Origin: Polytrichum commune
Lineage: Eukaryota > Streptophyta > Polytrichopsida > Polytrichales > Polytrichaceae
NCBI GenBank assembly: GCA_950295325.1
Contig: OX485806.1
Coordinates: 42,778,001-42,842,000, forward strand
Length of the DNA: 64,000 nt
Direction: 5' to 3'
Part shown: positions 32,481-43,792 of the stretch, one piece after another
Numbering within the stretch: the stretch's first letter is position 1
Layout of the letters: every line of letters begins with the position of its first letter
Notes under the pieces: model-generated
Told to the model about the DNA's origin: nothing
What the model saw: only the letters and a program-made list of their open reading frames with translations
The model's database searches: none
Position numbers and translations under genes: made by a program

Positions 32481-35400
32481 CTAAGGTCCCACATGCTTCA
32501 TGATGCCACTTTCGAGGAGGTGCTTCACTTCATTGAAACTAAGGCTCGGAGCATGGATGAAAGTGTCTTGGTATTGATCCAAGTTGCAGGTCACACGGAA
32601 GATGAAGTACAAGTGCTTGCAGTTCACCCAAGGGCGCCGCTTCCCAAGTGCTCTTGCTGACATCTCCACGAAATCCGGGCACGTGCACGACGGGAAGGTG
32701 CTGATAGTGATACGGTACTCTTCAACCCAAGGCTTCTTTCGAGACTGGAACAGAATGATGCACCCGATCCCTGGGTGAGGTATCATTGTGACGGAGGAAA
32801 TTTGACCGTCGATGTTGAGGGCTGACTCCCACTTGTTGCGTTGTTGGACGCATGGTCTGTTGTTACTGCGCCGGATCTTTTTTCCAAACCTCAGCGTAGG
32901 GTATTGATCGGCTTGGGCCGGGGTAGGGAGTTCGGCCATGGATGAAGCAACATTGGAGGAGTCGCCGAAGAGTCTTTTGGGTGACACATCTTGACGCTGC
33001 TGAAGTTGGAATCCCCCTTCTTCAAGGGCCAAAACCTCATGGAGAGTGAAGTTTGTCCCAGTGAAGACAGGCCAGACGTCCGGGACATCCGGACGGTGCT
33101 GCACCCACTTCCTCCTAGTGCCTTTGACACATCTCTCAATGTCGTCGTTGCAGAAGAAGAACTGTGTCAATAATTCCTTGTTCTTCTTGTAGTCGCGCAT
33201 GTAGCCGGTGTACGTAGGAGCTGGAGTACTTTTACCATGCCGAACGATCTTCTGGGTGCACTTGGTCTTTGTGCGAGCTAACATGGCGGAGCAGGCCTTG
33301 GCGGAAGTCTTGGGCAGTCTAGAAATGTGCCGCTCGGAGACATCGCAGTGGGTCTCCTGAATGTTATTGACGTGGGTGACCCGTTGTGGAAACGATTTCT
33401 CGGGGGATTGTCTGAGGGGTAGGTCTGATGGTGTGGCGGAATCAGTGCGTGCCTTGGTTGACCTAGTGCTCACTCGTGGATGAAAGAAGCTGACCTTGTC
33501 AGGTCTATGTGAATCCTGCTCAGAACCAGGGGGCATATCAAGTTTGCGTTTGGTGGTGCCAAAGACCTCCTCTCCTTCGAGTTGGGGTTTGCGGGTGCAC
33601 CAATGCTCTGCTCCAGGCATGTGCTCAAGGGCTGCAACAATTCTCTTGGCGTCACCGGATCATTGTGCAGCACGAAGGCAGAGTTCTTCTTTTCCTGGGC
33701 TAGTGCCAGACCGTTCACCCTTCAAGTAGGCGTAGTAGTTCGTACATTGCATGAACGCCCTCACAAAATCATCCACGGTCGCAACATATAGATTAGAGCC
33801 ACGGTTTCCAGACTGCTGAAGCCATTTGTTATGGACTGTCTCAGAGAGGTTGCAAGATGGCATCTCTGCCAACTCAGAATCTGTGAAATTCTGAGAGAAG
33901 TCAATAAAATGTAGTGAGTACGCTTTGCACAAAAACACGCCAAAAGCCAAAACTGACACCAAAAAACCAAAAAAAACCAAAAAAAAAGTTGACACCAAAA
34001 AGTGAAATAGAAAGTGGGTGGGTACTCACTAGTTGCATGAAACCACCCCATTGACGGTAACGAAAATGCCAGAATGCAAGCCATGTATCAAGGTCCTTGA
34101 TTCCTTCCTCGAATGCAGCTCCAGAGGAAAGCCACCATGCCCGGATGGCAAGATAACGGGACTCGGACTGCTCGGGAGTCTTGGCATCCTTATACTGCTT
34201 GCATAACAACTTGTGTTGCTGTTGGAGGTCGGGCTTGATGTGGGTGGCAGTGTGGCGCTCCATAGACACTGTCCAATGCAATAGACATGTCCTCTCGCGA
34301 GACTCCATAGGAACCTTGGGATCACCACTGCCATAGATAATCCTAACTGCATTCCAATTGGCCTGTGCACTGTCCGCCATGAACCCTTTGAAGTTAACTT
34401 TAGCAATGCCATGTCTGAGCATAACTTCATTGAGCCCATGCCAAAGAAGGCTCTGCGCCGTGACATCCTCAGACTGCATATCACATACTGCAATAGTCAT
34501 AACCCGGCAGTAGGCCGAGTCATAGACATGGCAAGCCATGGTTGTCCACCCCTTGACACGTTTGACATGGTCAAACATGACCCAAGCATCCTGCAAATCA
34601 CCGTGTGGTTGCATTCTCTTGACAAGGTCAACTCCAGACCCAGGGCCCACCTCGGACATCTTGAACACATAGACTTTCTCCAACAGCTTTCCTTGGCCTG
34701 GGAATTTGTTTTCTTGCACATAGGGCCAACTGCTATGACCTCTGAGTCCGGTGATGTTGTCAATGATCCCCCCTCGCCCAATGCGCTTGAAGGAAGTGAC
34801 AGTGTTTCGAATACTCGGGGTGCTGAGGTGTTCGTACCTGTCCATGACAAACTTCATGGATTCCAGGTCCATAACTTTATTGGGATCAGATCCCGTGCAT
34901 AGAAGATACTTGGCCAGGAACTCTTTACTAGCAGCCAATGCAATGGCAGAGTTGGTGGCGGTGGGAGTCCTCTCAACCTCTCTACCAATGAGATCATGAA
35001 TTTTGACCTTAGACTCTCTACAGACACCTTGCAAAACGGGGTGATGGTGATGACCCATATGGATGCATGCACGGGTCATGTCACCTCTGCCAAGAACATA
35101 GTACATCTTAGCCTCGCAAGTATCAAGACAATAGGGTGGTGTTTTACAGACCTTACAAACGAGAGATGACCCAGCTGGGGGATCAGCATCTGCGGTGAAG
35201 GGTGAGGCGGTACAACCTTCCCATTCAGTCTCGTTGACGTCAGTGGCTCGATTGGGGCGGTTGAGATAATCACATCCCTCGTTATGACAGCAGAGATGGC
35301 CAACACAACATGAAAACCGGAAGGTCAAGTCGAGATCATTGGTAATGTTAGACGTCTTTGTCCTACACCAAGCATGACCGTCGAAACGTTTGTCCATTCC

Positions 35401-35657
35401 AAACATGAGTCTAGCATGGGAATGGGGAGCATCAGCTCCCAGAGGAGGGAAGTCAAAGATGACGTCGCCGTCAAAAACAGATGGGAGGAAGTCAACCTTC
35501 TCATGCCTAACAGATTCATAATCAATACTCTTGAGGATGTTCTTGGACCCTGGTCGGGTTGCAAGCAACTTCAATTGCTGGACAACACTGGGACGATCTA
35601 TGGAGACACCTGGGTGAACTGGGGGTCTGGAAGTAGGTGGTTGACTCACAGTAGGCG

Positions 35658-36633
35658 TGTCGCGCACCTCTCCATGAGGAGTGCCCGAAACACCATGGGC
35701 ACAAGGGGGACCCCGGAGTGACACCCGGGACTTGTGGCGCCGTTGGTGAGAGGGCCCAAGTGATCCTAGTGTGGGTGAGGGCCCCGGGCGTTGGGAACGC
35801 CTCCCACCCACGGTGACTAGGAGGCACGAGGGTAAGGCCATGAGCTATGCGTAGCTCATGGCGTGGTGATTCTAGAATGCTCAAGAACACCTGAATCGGA
35901 GGTGTGAGCTAGGAGTTATGGCCATTTGAGTGGGGCGCTGTCCCGGGACAGCGCCCTGGTACAGCAGTGCCTGGGAGTGATTCCCGGGACTGCCAAGGTT
36001 CAAACAGGCATAACTTCCTCAGCACTTGCCCGAATGGGGCAAGTGAGGAGTCCATCGGCATCTACGTGAAGCGTAGATGAGGATGGAGTGGTTGGTTGTT
36101 ATGATCGGACATCATACAAGGAAGTTATGATGGTCTGAAGCTGTGGGGGCTTCTAGGCCCAGCGGCTAAGGGAAAATGTCCACTTGGCCCCAACTCTTGG
36201 TAGAGAGACAAGAGGTTGGTTGACGGTGGGGTAGGGGCCCCGCGTAGAGTCCTAGAGGCTTATATGGGTGAGGTGGTGTGGCCTCACCCACCCGAGGCCG
36301 AACGGCACGGCCTCAATGGGCTTTGGCCTATTGTGAGGCCATAGTTGCCTAGTATGCTTCGGGTTGTTGTAGTGTTGCTCCGGCAACGCGATGATCAACA
36401 TAGGATTGGACTTCCATGGATGGAAGTCCACATTGGGGAAATGGGTTACCGATTAAGGGGTGAGTCCCGAAAGCAAAGTAGGAGGGTTGGTTCCCTCCTA
36501 TGAACTATTGGTCCGGGGTAAGAGGAGCTATCCATTAGCATGGCGGAATGCGAATGGTTAGCGACTCGTAACCTTTGCTAGAATTGAAAATTGGCAAGAT
36601 GGTCAAGGGGGGGGGCTAGCAAGGGTTGCGACA
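35658..36633 (+). repeat. 5' LTR of chromovirus G2
   Basis: It starts TGTCGCGCACCTCTCCATGA and ends GCAAGGGTTGCGACA. It contains a perfect 24-base palindrome at 35,933-35,956 (core GCTGTCCCGGGACAGC) and other inverted motifs (ATGAGCTATGCGTAGCTCAT; GGACTTCCAT/ATGGAAGTCC). It is 976 bases, equal to the 3' LTR. Confidence 0.95.
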
Positions 36634-36635
36634 CG

Positions 36636-36650
36636 TGGTATCAGAGCAGG
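36636..36650 (+). other. Primer-binding site (initiator tRNA-Met)
   Basis: TGGTATCAGAGCAGG starts two bases after the 5' LTR. The first 12 bases match the complement of the plant initiator tRNA-Met 3' end. Confidence 0.9.
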
Positions 36651-36673
36651 GTTCCAATTTTTGAGCTAGCACT

Positions 36674-36890
36674 TTGAGGGAAGCATGGCTATCAAATAAG
36701 CGGGTTATGATGGTGAGCCCGGGGTTCCCAAAAGGTTGTGAGGCTCAAATTGGAACAAGGATCATGTGCAAGTGGAATTTGACCATACCATTGGTTCTAA
36801 TGACAATGGTGGGCATGAGGGTGGATTTGGTAAGGAAAATGGAGGAGTGCTTTGAAAAGGGCTCCCGCAAACCTAAAAAAAAAAACATTT
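36674..36890 (+). pseudogene. Conserved leader frame of the chromovirus (gag position)
   Basis: A frame starting MREAWLSNKRVMMVSPGFPK is conserved in copy G3 (55,471-55,268 minus) for ~60 codons. It sits where gag should begin, but it is far too short and I see no CCHC knuckle. It may be a gag remnant or a noncoding packaging region. Confidence 0.35.
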
Positions 36891-37289
36891 GGGGCCTAGA
36901 ATACCGAAAGCACCCAAAACCTTGGAGGGCATTAATGTTGGATTGAAATTCCAATACGAAATGTTTGGAAGGTATCGATGTTGGAATGAATTTGGTGCTA
37001 ATGAGGCACCCGGGGCCTCTTAAGGCCTATGTGCGCTATTCATACGCATAAATGAAGGATACACCTAAAATGGACAAGCTTTCTAAGAAATGCATCCTTT
37101 TAGGTGGGGTTTTAAAAGCGGGTGGTGGATGCCTTGTTTAAGTCCCCAAGGCTTCTTGAGGACATGGTGGGGACCATCAAGTTTGCAAAAGCATTGAAGC
37201 CGATGGTCCCAAAGAGAAGTTTGGCGGCGCATCACCACAAGTGGCTTTAGCCAAAGTAGGTCCCAAAGAAATGAGTGCAAATTGTTTGG

Positions 37290-37610
37290 TCCATTTTACT
37301 TAGGCAAAACATGTTGGAGCCACGGACGGAATGTTGAAAGGTGGCTTTATGCTTCCAAAGCAAATCATACTTGTGCCGCAAACGGAATGTTGGGAGGTGG
37401 GTTTGTCCTACCAAGGCAATTCATGTTCGTGCCGCGGACAGAGTGTGGGAAGGTGGCTTTGTGCTACCAAGGCAAAACATGTTTGTTTTGCGGACAAACT
37501 ATTAGAAATTGGTTTTGTGGCACCAAACCAATTTGTCCCGCGGACGAAATGTTTAAAGTTGGCTTTGCGGACCAAGCCAAGCCAAGTTGCCGAGGACCGG
37601 ATGTAAGACG
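37290..37610 (+). repeat. ~58-bp tandem repeats in the chromovirus leader/gag region
   Basis: About five imperfect units carry GCCGCGGAC-GAATGTTG, AGGTGGCTTTGTGCTACCAA and GGCAAAACATGTT blocks. The corresponding part of G1 (about 365-420) has a single unit, so the number varies between copies. Confidence 0.65.
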
Positions 37611-37757
37611 ATGGCATTGTGGCCTAGTCTAGTAGCCTTTAGCCAAGGCCAAGTCTTTTGTACCTTGAGGCTCAAATGAATGGGAGAATTGTCTCATGGG
37701 TTGACAAAGAGGCAAGCCATTCTTTCTTGAGCCCAAAACTCACAAGGGAGTTGGGGC

Positions 37758-38470
37758 TTGCCGATTGATAGAGCAGGCAAGCCCACCAAGGTGCGGTTTG
37801 GAAAGGGCAAACCGCATGAGACAAAGGAGGCCGCGATGCATGTAACCTTTCAATGTGGGACATTGGATTTTTGTCAAAATTTCACACCAAGTGAAATAGA
37901 TGAAATGCATGTCATTGTGAAGGCCGCCTTCTTTGAAACTCACATGATAGATGTGAGGTGCAAGCCGGTGTGCTTGCGGTGCATTATGATGTGTCATAAT
38001 GGCAAAGAATTGAAGTTCGAATTGACAAGGACTCCTATGGTAGGAGGACCTAAGTTGAATTTGGTCTTAATGGACCAAATGAAAAATAGAAAGCATAATG
38101 GTCGTGGTTCAATTGGAGCAACTCCAAGGAACGTATGGGGAGGCTAGGAAAGATGGGCCTCCCCCAAACAACATTGGTGTGATGTTGGTGAGATACAAGG
38201 ATGTATTCACCAATGTGTTACCCAAAAAAAATTGCCGCCAAGGAGTGAAAAATAACTTTGCTCAACGAGAGATTGAGTTCTTGAGATATGTGGTGACAAA
38301 GGAAGTTGGTGGACGAACATGAAGAATGTCAAGGCAATCCAAAAGGAGAATTGGCCCTTCATTCAAAAGGGCTTAGGTCATTTGTTGGCCTAGCCAATTA
38401 GTACCACAACTTCATTCGAGAGTTTTCTAAGGTTCCTAGGACATTATTCAACTTATTGAGGAAAATGGCT
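37758..38470 (+). pseudogene. Chromovirus G2 pol N-terminal part and RT remnant
   Basis: From 37,758 the frame is open for 129 codons (DFCQNFTPSEIDEMHVIV, then LTRTPMVGGPKLNLVLMDQM). The RT entry (LVRYKDVFTNVLPKK, CCAAGGAGTG) runs straight into the RT C-terminus (REIEFLRYVVTKEVGG, then the LANYY-type thumb block) at about 38,245. The RT palm with YxDD is missing. It is the same junction as G1, G3 and G4. Confidence 0.7.
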
Positions 38471-38475
38471 ATCCC

Positions 38476-38900
38476 AAGAGTGGGATGAGCCTTGTCACTA
38501 AGCCTTTGGGGGGCTCAAAAACAAGTTCTCTTCGCCGCCCGTGCTTAAGTTCGCGGACTTTAACAAACCTTTTGAGGTGCATATGGGGGCGAGTGACTTT
38601 GCCATTGGCGGATGGTTAACGTAAGATGGATGGCCATTGCATATGAGAGCGTTAAGCTTGATGGTTATCCGACCTTATCCGACTTGTGGAAGAATTGGCT
38701 ATCCCAAGAGTGGGAGGAGCCTTGCCACCAAGTCTTTGGGGAGCTTGAGAGCAAGTTCTCTTAGACGCCCGTGCTCAAGTTCGCGGAGCTTGACAAACCT
38801 TTTGAGGTGCATACGGGGGTGAATGACTTTGCCAATGGCGGATTGTTGATGTAAGATGGATGGCCATTGCATATGGGAGCATGAAGCTCGATGGTTGTCA
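38476..38900 (+). repeat. Two-unit 229-bp RNase H VNTR of G2
   Basis: AAGAGTGGGA anchors lie at 38,476 and 38,706 (230 apart). Units encode the RNase H start (FGGLKNKFSSPPVLKFADF, NKPFEVHMGASDFAIGG). G2 has the lowest unit number seen. Confidence 0.85.
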
Positions 38901-38904
38901 AAGA

Positions 38905-39215
38905 AGACAACCAACTCATGCCAAACAATTTCTTTGCCGTAGTGCATTACTTGAAGATGTGGCGACACTATTTGGGGTCGCACAAAACAAAGGTCTACAT
39001 GGACAATGTGTCCTAAAAGAATTTTGACATTCAAGCGCAAGTGAGCGCCAAGTCATTGCGGTGACATGATAGTTTGGCGCTTATGAAGGTGGATTTGATC
39101 CACAAACCGGACCGTGGAAATGTGGTGCCGGATGCGCGAAGTAGACCGGAAAAATTCCAAGCAATGAGAACCATCCAAACCTTGTGGCTAATGTGTGCCG
39201 GCGAAGGAAACTTGT
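38905..39215 (+). pseudogene. Chromovirus G2 RNase H C-terminal part
   Basis: The frame has FFAVVHYLKMWRHYLGSHK, VYMDNVS, and LIHKPDRGNVVPDARSRPEK, the end of Gypsy RNase H. A stop follows the DNVS block at about 39,013. Confidence 0.7.
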
Positions 39216-39239
39216 GATGCAAGATACGGGAGGGGTAAA

Positions 39240-40276
39240 TTAACTACCCCAAAGCACAAAAGCTTTTAGGTGAGCTTCGCAAGAGCAAGGTGCTCAAAGA
39301 GGTTAAGTTGGTGGACGGATTGTTCAAGTGCAAGCAAAGTTGGGTGTATGTGCCACAAGGCAAGTTGAGGCTATCGGTTTTGAAGGAGGAATTTGATAGT
39401 CCTATTGCCGGCCTTAGAGGAGAAAGAAAAAATCGCCATAGAATGGTATCATGGAGGTACCATTGGCGGTGCATAAAGGAAGATATAGCCCACTTTGTGA
39501 AGGCTTGGATGAAGTGCCAAGTGAACGAAGCCTCTAACCAAAACCAAGGTGGTTTCTTGCAACTGTTGCCTATCCCGTTGGCGCCATGGCATGGTATGTG
39601 CATGGACTTGATCACAAGTTTGCCGGAGTCACATGGGTATGATGCCATCTTGTTGATGGTAGAGCGGTTTGCCAAGTTGGCACACATGATGCCGATTGTG
39701 GGAACCGCCACCGCGTTGGAGACCGCATAGGCTTTTTTCAAAGGATGGTTGAGACACCACGGGTTGCCAAAAGTGATTGTGTGGGATCAAGATCCAAAGT
39801 TCACAAGTGCATTTTCAATGCATTTCTCTAAGGAGGTTGTATTGAAACTAAGGTTTAGCACAACCTTGCATTCCCAAATGAATGGGAAATCGGAGCGTGT
39901 GAATGGAGTCTTGAAGCAATACTTGAGGAACTTGGTGGGGGCGGACCAAGGAGATTGGGCGGACTATGTGGGTCGAGCGGAGTGTAATTGCAATGTAGCC
40001 ACGCACTTGGCCACCAAGGGGTGGTCTTTTGTGGTGGCTTATGGAGTGGATGCGCTCCAACCTATTAACCTAGCTCTCGAGGGGGCACATTCAACACTAG
40101 AGTTCAACCAAGATGGTGAGGACTTGGCCAAGAAGCGTGAACAAGTCTTGGAGATGACCAAGTTGTTGGTGGAGAAAGCCCGAAGGTGCTACGGAGTGCA
40201 AGTCAATGCCAAAATACGTGAAGTGGAGAATGAGGTGGGCCAAAAGGTGTTGTTGAATGTGAACAACTTCACTTAG
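39240..40276 (+). pseudogene. Chromovirus G2 integrase
   Basis: The zinc region has HRMVSWRYHWRC...WMKCQ, with the first Cys of the C..C pair replaced by Trp. Catalytic residues: Asp in MCMDLITSLPES (about 39,607), Asp in VWDQDPKFTSAF (about 39,787), Glu in SERVNGVLKQYLR (about 39,894). A TAG at about 39,728 separates the first two and is shared with G1, G3 and G4. It is otherwise open for 175 codons to LNVNNFT. Confidence 0.85.
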
Positions 40277-40379
40277 CCGGAAGGCCTCACTCCAAAGTTC
40301 ATGTCCAAAATTGGAGCTCTGTTTCCCATTGTGGAACAAGTGGTCAAGGACATATATAAGTTGGAATTACCGCCGGAGA

Positions 40380-40710
40380 TCAAAGTGCATCCGACATTTC
40401 ATGTCTCATTACGAAAGTCATTTTAGAACGACACCTTGTGGCCCGATCACAAGCAAGTGATTAGGCCATGTCCCGACCTTGTGGAGGTCATTTGGAACAT
40501 GAGGTAAGAGGGCATCCTCAAGTGTAGGAAGCCCAAGTAAAAAGGAAAGAAAATGTACAAAGGAGTACTTGGTGAAATGGTGAGGATACCATGAGAAAGA
40601 AACCGCTTGGGTGGCGGCAATGGACATGGTCAACACCAATGAATTGGTGAAGCACTTTGAAGAAACTAAGGCTAGACATTCCAATAAAATGAAGCGTAGG
40701 CATTGATGAG
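40380..40710 (+). pseudogene. Chromovirus G2 chromodomain region
   Basis: After the integrase, in broken frames: HPTFHVSLRKSF, then VEVIWNMR.EGILKCRKPK, YLVKW.GYHEKETAWV and LVKHFEETKARHSN. This is the EGILK...YLVKWxGY...TWxP...L..F order of a chromodomain and identifies the element as a chromovirus. Several stops are present. Confidence 0.7.
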
Positions 40711-41519
40711 GACATCAATCTCCTTTAGTGGGGGAGAGACTCTAGTAGCAAACATAGCTTCGAGGTTAATTGCTCCACAACATGAACTTGTTCTTTGGCT
40801 TGAGGGAATAAAGTCCAAACTTTAGTGGTGCAAAGAGAAAAGTATGAGATGAGGTCCTAGTCTTGTACTTGTGCTTGGTTAATGGAAGAGGGGGAATAGA
40901 TATGCCAAACTAGGTTGGGTAAGCAGAGTAATTGGGGCCATGGCTTGGAGGGGCCTTGGATAAAACCAAGAAACTTCTTAGTTGTGGGCTTGTCCGGGCG
41001 GGGACAAGGTGATGGCGCGTGCTCATAAAAGTGCTACCCGCGAGCTAACAAGAGTTGGCGCATGGGAGTCATGAACCCATGTCTCGAAAGAGCAAAGTGG
41101 GAACCGAGTCGGGCGGGACTTGGCATCACCCCCGTGCGATCGAGGCGTGGCTTAACAATGGAAAGCCATCTCGGAGTTGCAACCGAGACAACTTAGTGGA
41201 AGCGTTGAGGTCTCGCCTAGATGTGTCATGTTAGGCTAGTGGAGCCTAACGGGGGAGGCCCCAAAGGAGGGGCAACCCAAGTGAGTCCCAAAGTAGGTGG
41301 GTCCAGTATACGTTAGGTCCTTGGAGGAGAGATCCAAGGTCGCTAACGGACCACCTAGGAACGACACCTTTGGGACCATGCCAAATTTGAAGATGCATTG
41401 TGGGGGTCGCGCCCTAAGGTAAACACAATGCCGCACCATAGAGGATGGCAACTTGAGAATTGGTGTGCCGACTACGAGTATAGTCGATGAGGGCATCGAC
41501 TCCGTTTGGTGGGGGTGAG
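40711..41519 (+). other. 3' noncoding region and polypurine tract of G2
   Basis: No coding content. It ends GTTTGGTGGGGGTGAG immediately before the 3' LTR, a good polypurine tract. The same region occurs in reverse at 50,225-51,000 in G3. Confidence 0.75.
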
Positions 41520-42495
41520 TGTCGCGCACCTCTCCATGAGGAGTGCCCGAAACACCATGGGCACAAGGGGGACCCCGGAGTGACACCCGGGACTTGTGGC
41601 GCCGTTGGTGAGAGGGCCCAAGTGATCCTAGTGTGGGTGAGGGCCCCGGGCGTTGGGAACGCCTCCCACCCACGGTGACTAGGAGGCACGAGGGTAAGGC
41701 CATGAGCTATGCGTAGCTCATGGCGTGGTGATTCTAGAATGCTCAAGAACACCTGAATCGGAGGTGTGAGCTAGGAGTTATGGCCATTTGAGTGGGGCGC
41801 TGTCCCGGGACAGCGCCCTGGTACAGCAGTGCCTGGGAGTGATTCCCGGGACTGCCAAGGTTCAAACAGGCATAACTTCCTCAGCACTTGCCCGAATGGG
41901 GCAAGTGAGGAGTCCATCGGCATCTACGTGAAGCGTAGATGAGGATGGAGTGGTTGGTTGTTATGATCGGACATCATACAAGGAAGTTATGATGGTCTGA
42001 AGCTGTGGGGGCTTCTAGGCCCAGCGGCTAAGGGAAAATGTCCACTTGGCCCCAACTCTTGGTAGAGAGACAAGAGGTTGGTTGACGGTGGGGTAGGGGC
42101 CCCGCGTAGAGTCCTAGAGGCTTATATGGGTGAGGTGGTGTGGCCTCACCCACCCGAGGCCGAACGGCACGGCCTCAATGGGCTTTGGCCTATTGTGAGG
42201 CCATAGTTGCCTAGTATGCTTCGGGTTGTTGTAGTGTTGCTCCGGCAACGCGATGATCAACATAGGATTGGACTTCCATGGATGGAAGTCCACATTGGGG
42301 AAATGGGTTACCGATTAAGGGGTGAGTCCCGAAAGCAAAGTAGGAGGGTTGGTTCCCTCCTATGAACTATTGGTCCGGGGTAAGAGGAGCTATCCATTAG
42401 CATGGCGGAATGCGAATGGTTAGCGACTCGTAACCTTTGCTAGAATTGAAAATTGGCAAGATGGTCAAGGGGGGGGGCTAGCAAGGGTTGCGACA
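41520..42495 (+). repeat. 3' LTR of chromovirus G2
   Basis: 976 bases, collinear with the 5' LTR, same TGTCGC...GCGACA ends. It is followed by AGGCG (42,496-42,500), the second copy of the target duplication. Confidence 0.95.
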
Positions 42496-42981
42496 AGGCG
42501 AGTGTGGAATCCTGAGAGGATTGGTAAAGGGCTGATCCTGCGATGGAGGTGGGGTAAGTGAGGCAAAGTCAGAGGCAAGTGGCACATCATCATCAGAGTC
42601 GTCACTGAGCAAGGTAACCTCTTGGATGCCAGGCTCCTTTTTGACCGTCGCCAGAAGAGGAGCCTGCGTGGTGGAGGTGAAGGACACGCCTGGTGTTAGC
42701 AACACAGTAGTGGTGGCCATCTCCGACTCGGTGACGCCTATGGCCTTGTACTTTGCAGGGAGCAAGAACCAAACCCTACCATCGTCAATGCGAAAGGACA
42801 TCTGAAGGACAGTGTGACTCAAGTCACTGTTGTCATCAAAGACCTCTTCCTCGACATGAATTGAGTCTGGGTGGAATCTAAACCTCAGACTAAGGAACGA
42901 CTCTGCGACTTTGGCTAGACCATCATCTCCAAGAGGGATCATAAGGGGGATGGAATGGTGCAGTGCTCGGATGGTGGCCAT

Positions 42982-43792
42982 TGTAGAAGGAATGTAAATG
43001 CGAGTACACAGAAGGGAGTGGCCAAATGGGCAATGGACTTAAGCTGAGTAGAAAGTGGGGCGGTGTATATAGTGATGTGGTTAGAAGGTCATGGCAAGAT
43101 GGAATCTATGAAAGACGGCGGAGACTTGGATTAGTAGTGGAATAATAAGCGGACTCATGATAGCAACATGATTAAGAACTGAAAATGCAATGCAGCAATT
43201 ACTTAAGTTAGTCATGAACAAATGCCAATCCAATGTAGATATATTAAGAACAAACATGAGGCTGAATGCCGAGTGCCGTAATTATAAATACACCAGAGAC
43301 CACGTGAACCATTTAGTGGATGTAAGGGACACCCTAAAGGAAAGTGTTTATTTTTTAGTGGAGGCTTCAAATGGGAAAGGGCAGAGCATTCAAATTTAAG
43401 GAGAAGCAAGAATAGGTCAGTTTAGTGGGAAGAGTCTCGTCAATTTATGGCTATACAAATTATTTATTTCTTGTAGTTTAGCTTGAATTATGTATTATCA
43501 TTTGTAATAAAATATGTATTTTTATAAAGCATGATGCTCCTCATATTTAGATTTGCACTGGATTATTTCAATGAATGTTATTAAACATCTGTGTTCATTC
43601 TATAAGTGTTCCTTTCGATGATTCCTTATATGTATATAGCAATTAGACTGTAATCAAAATACATAGACATTATGGGAAGGAGATTATGAGATGGAATATT
43701 AGTGTAGATGTAATCCAGGCGAGACACATACATTGATATAGTGATGTTCACAAAGGAGGGTAGTGTAGAATTTGCGAAGTGGATTCAGTTAC
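42982..43792. promoter_or_regulatory. Divergent intergenic region of transposon copy 3
   Basis: 811 bases separate the start codons of genes A (minus) and B (plus). A TATA-like GTGTATATAGTG lies at about 43,061, about 80 bases upstream of the transposase start. The rest is AT-rich without a credible gene. It is longer than in copy 2 (199 bases), and I find no RY or telo-box pair here. Confidence 0.4.

Larger units (their letters stand above)
35658..42495 (+). mobile_element. Chromovirus (Ty3/Gypsy) copy G2, complete with both LTRs
   Basis: Two 976-bp LTRs with TGTCGC...GCGACA ends flank a 4,886-bp internal region. The target duplication AGGCG is at 35,653-35,657 and 42,496-42,500. The primer site is next to the 5' LTR and a polypurine tract (GGTGGGGGTGAG) is next to the 3' LTR. 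The LTRs look almost identical base for base, so the insertion is young. The internal region has no convincing gag, lacks the RT core and has several stops, so it must have been mobilised in trans. Confidence 0.93.
32481..42981 (-). pseudogene. MULE-like transposase gene A, copy 3, split by a chromovirus
   Basis: Exon 1 is 42,981-42,501 joined across the insertion to 35,657-34,030; leaving out the chromovirus and one target duplication restores the frame exactly. The intron is 34,029-33,891 (GTGAGT...TTCTCTCAG) and exon 2 is 33,890-32,481. The product would be ~1,172 residues. Zinc region ~278-366 (C.GHLCCHNEGCDY, CKVCKTPPYC, CIHMGHHHHP); MULE core with Asp ~540 (ACHVYDSAY) and Asp ~589 (GFMADSAQANWN); SWIM finger ~1,105-1,129 (CTC...NCKH). 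Apart from the insertion the only lesion I see is TGA at 33,662-33,660. It matches copy 2 domain for domain, but the C-terminal half is diverged. Confidence 0.85.

Noticed and set aside
35658-35890. Frames of 70-120 codons in every chromovirus LTR (SLGPSHQRRHKSRVSLRG type)
   Set aside because: They recur only because the LTR recurs, overlap in two frames and are interrupted in older LTRs. In copy 3 one of them is fused by chance to the transposase at the LTR border.
36636-36650. tRNA gene at the primer site
   Set aside because: Only the 12-15 bases complementary to the tRNA 3' end are present; no cloverleaf.
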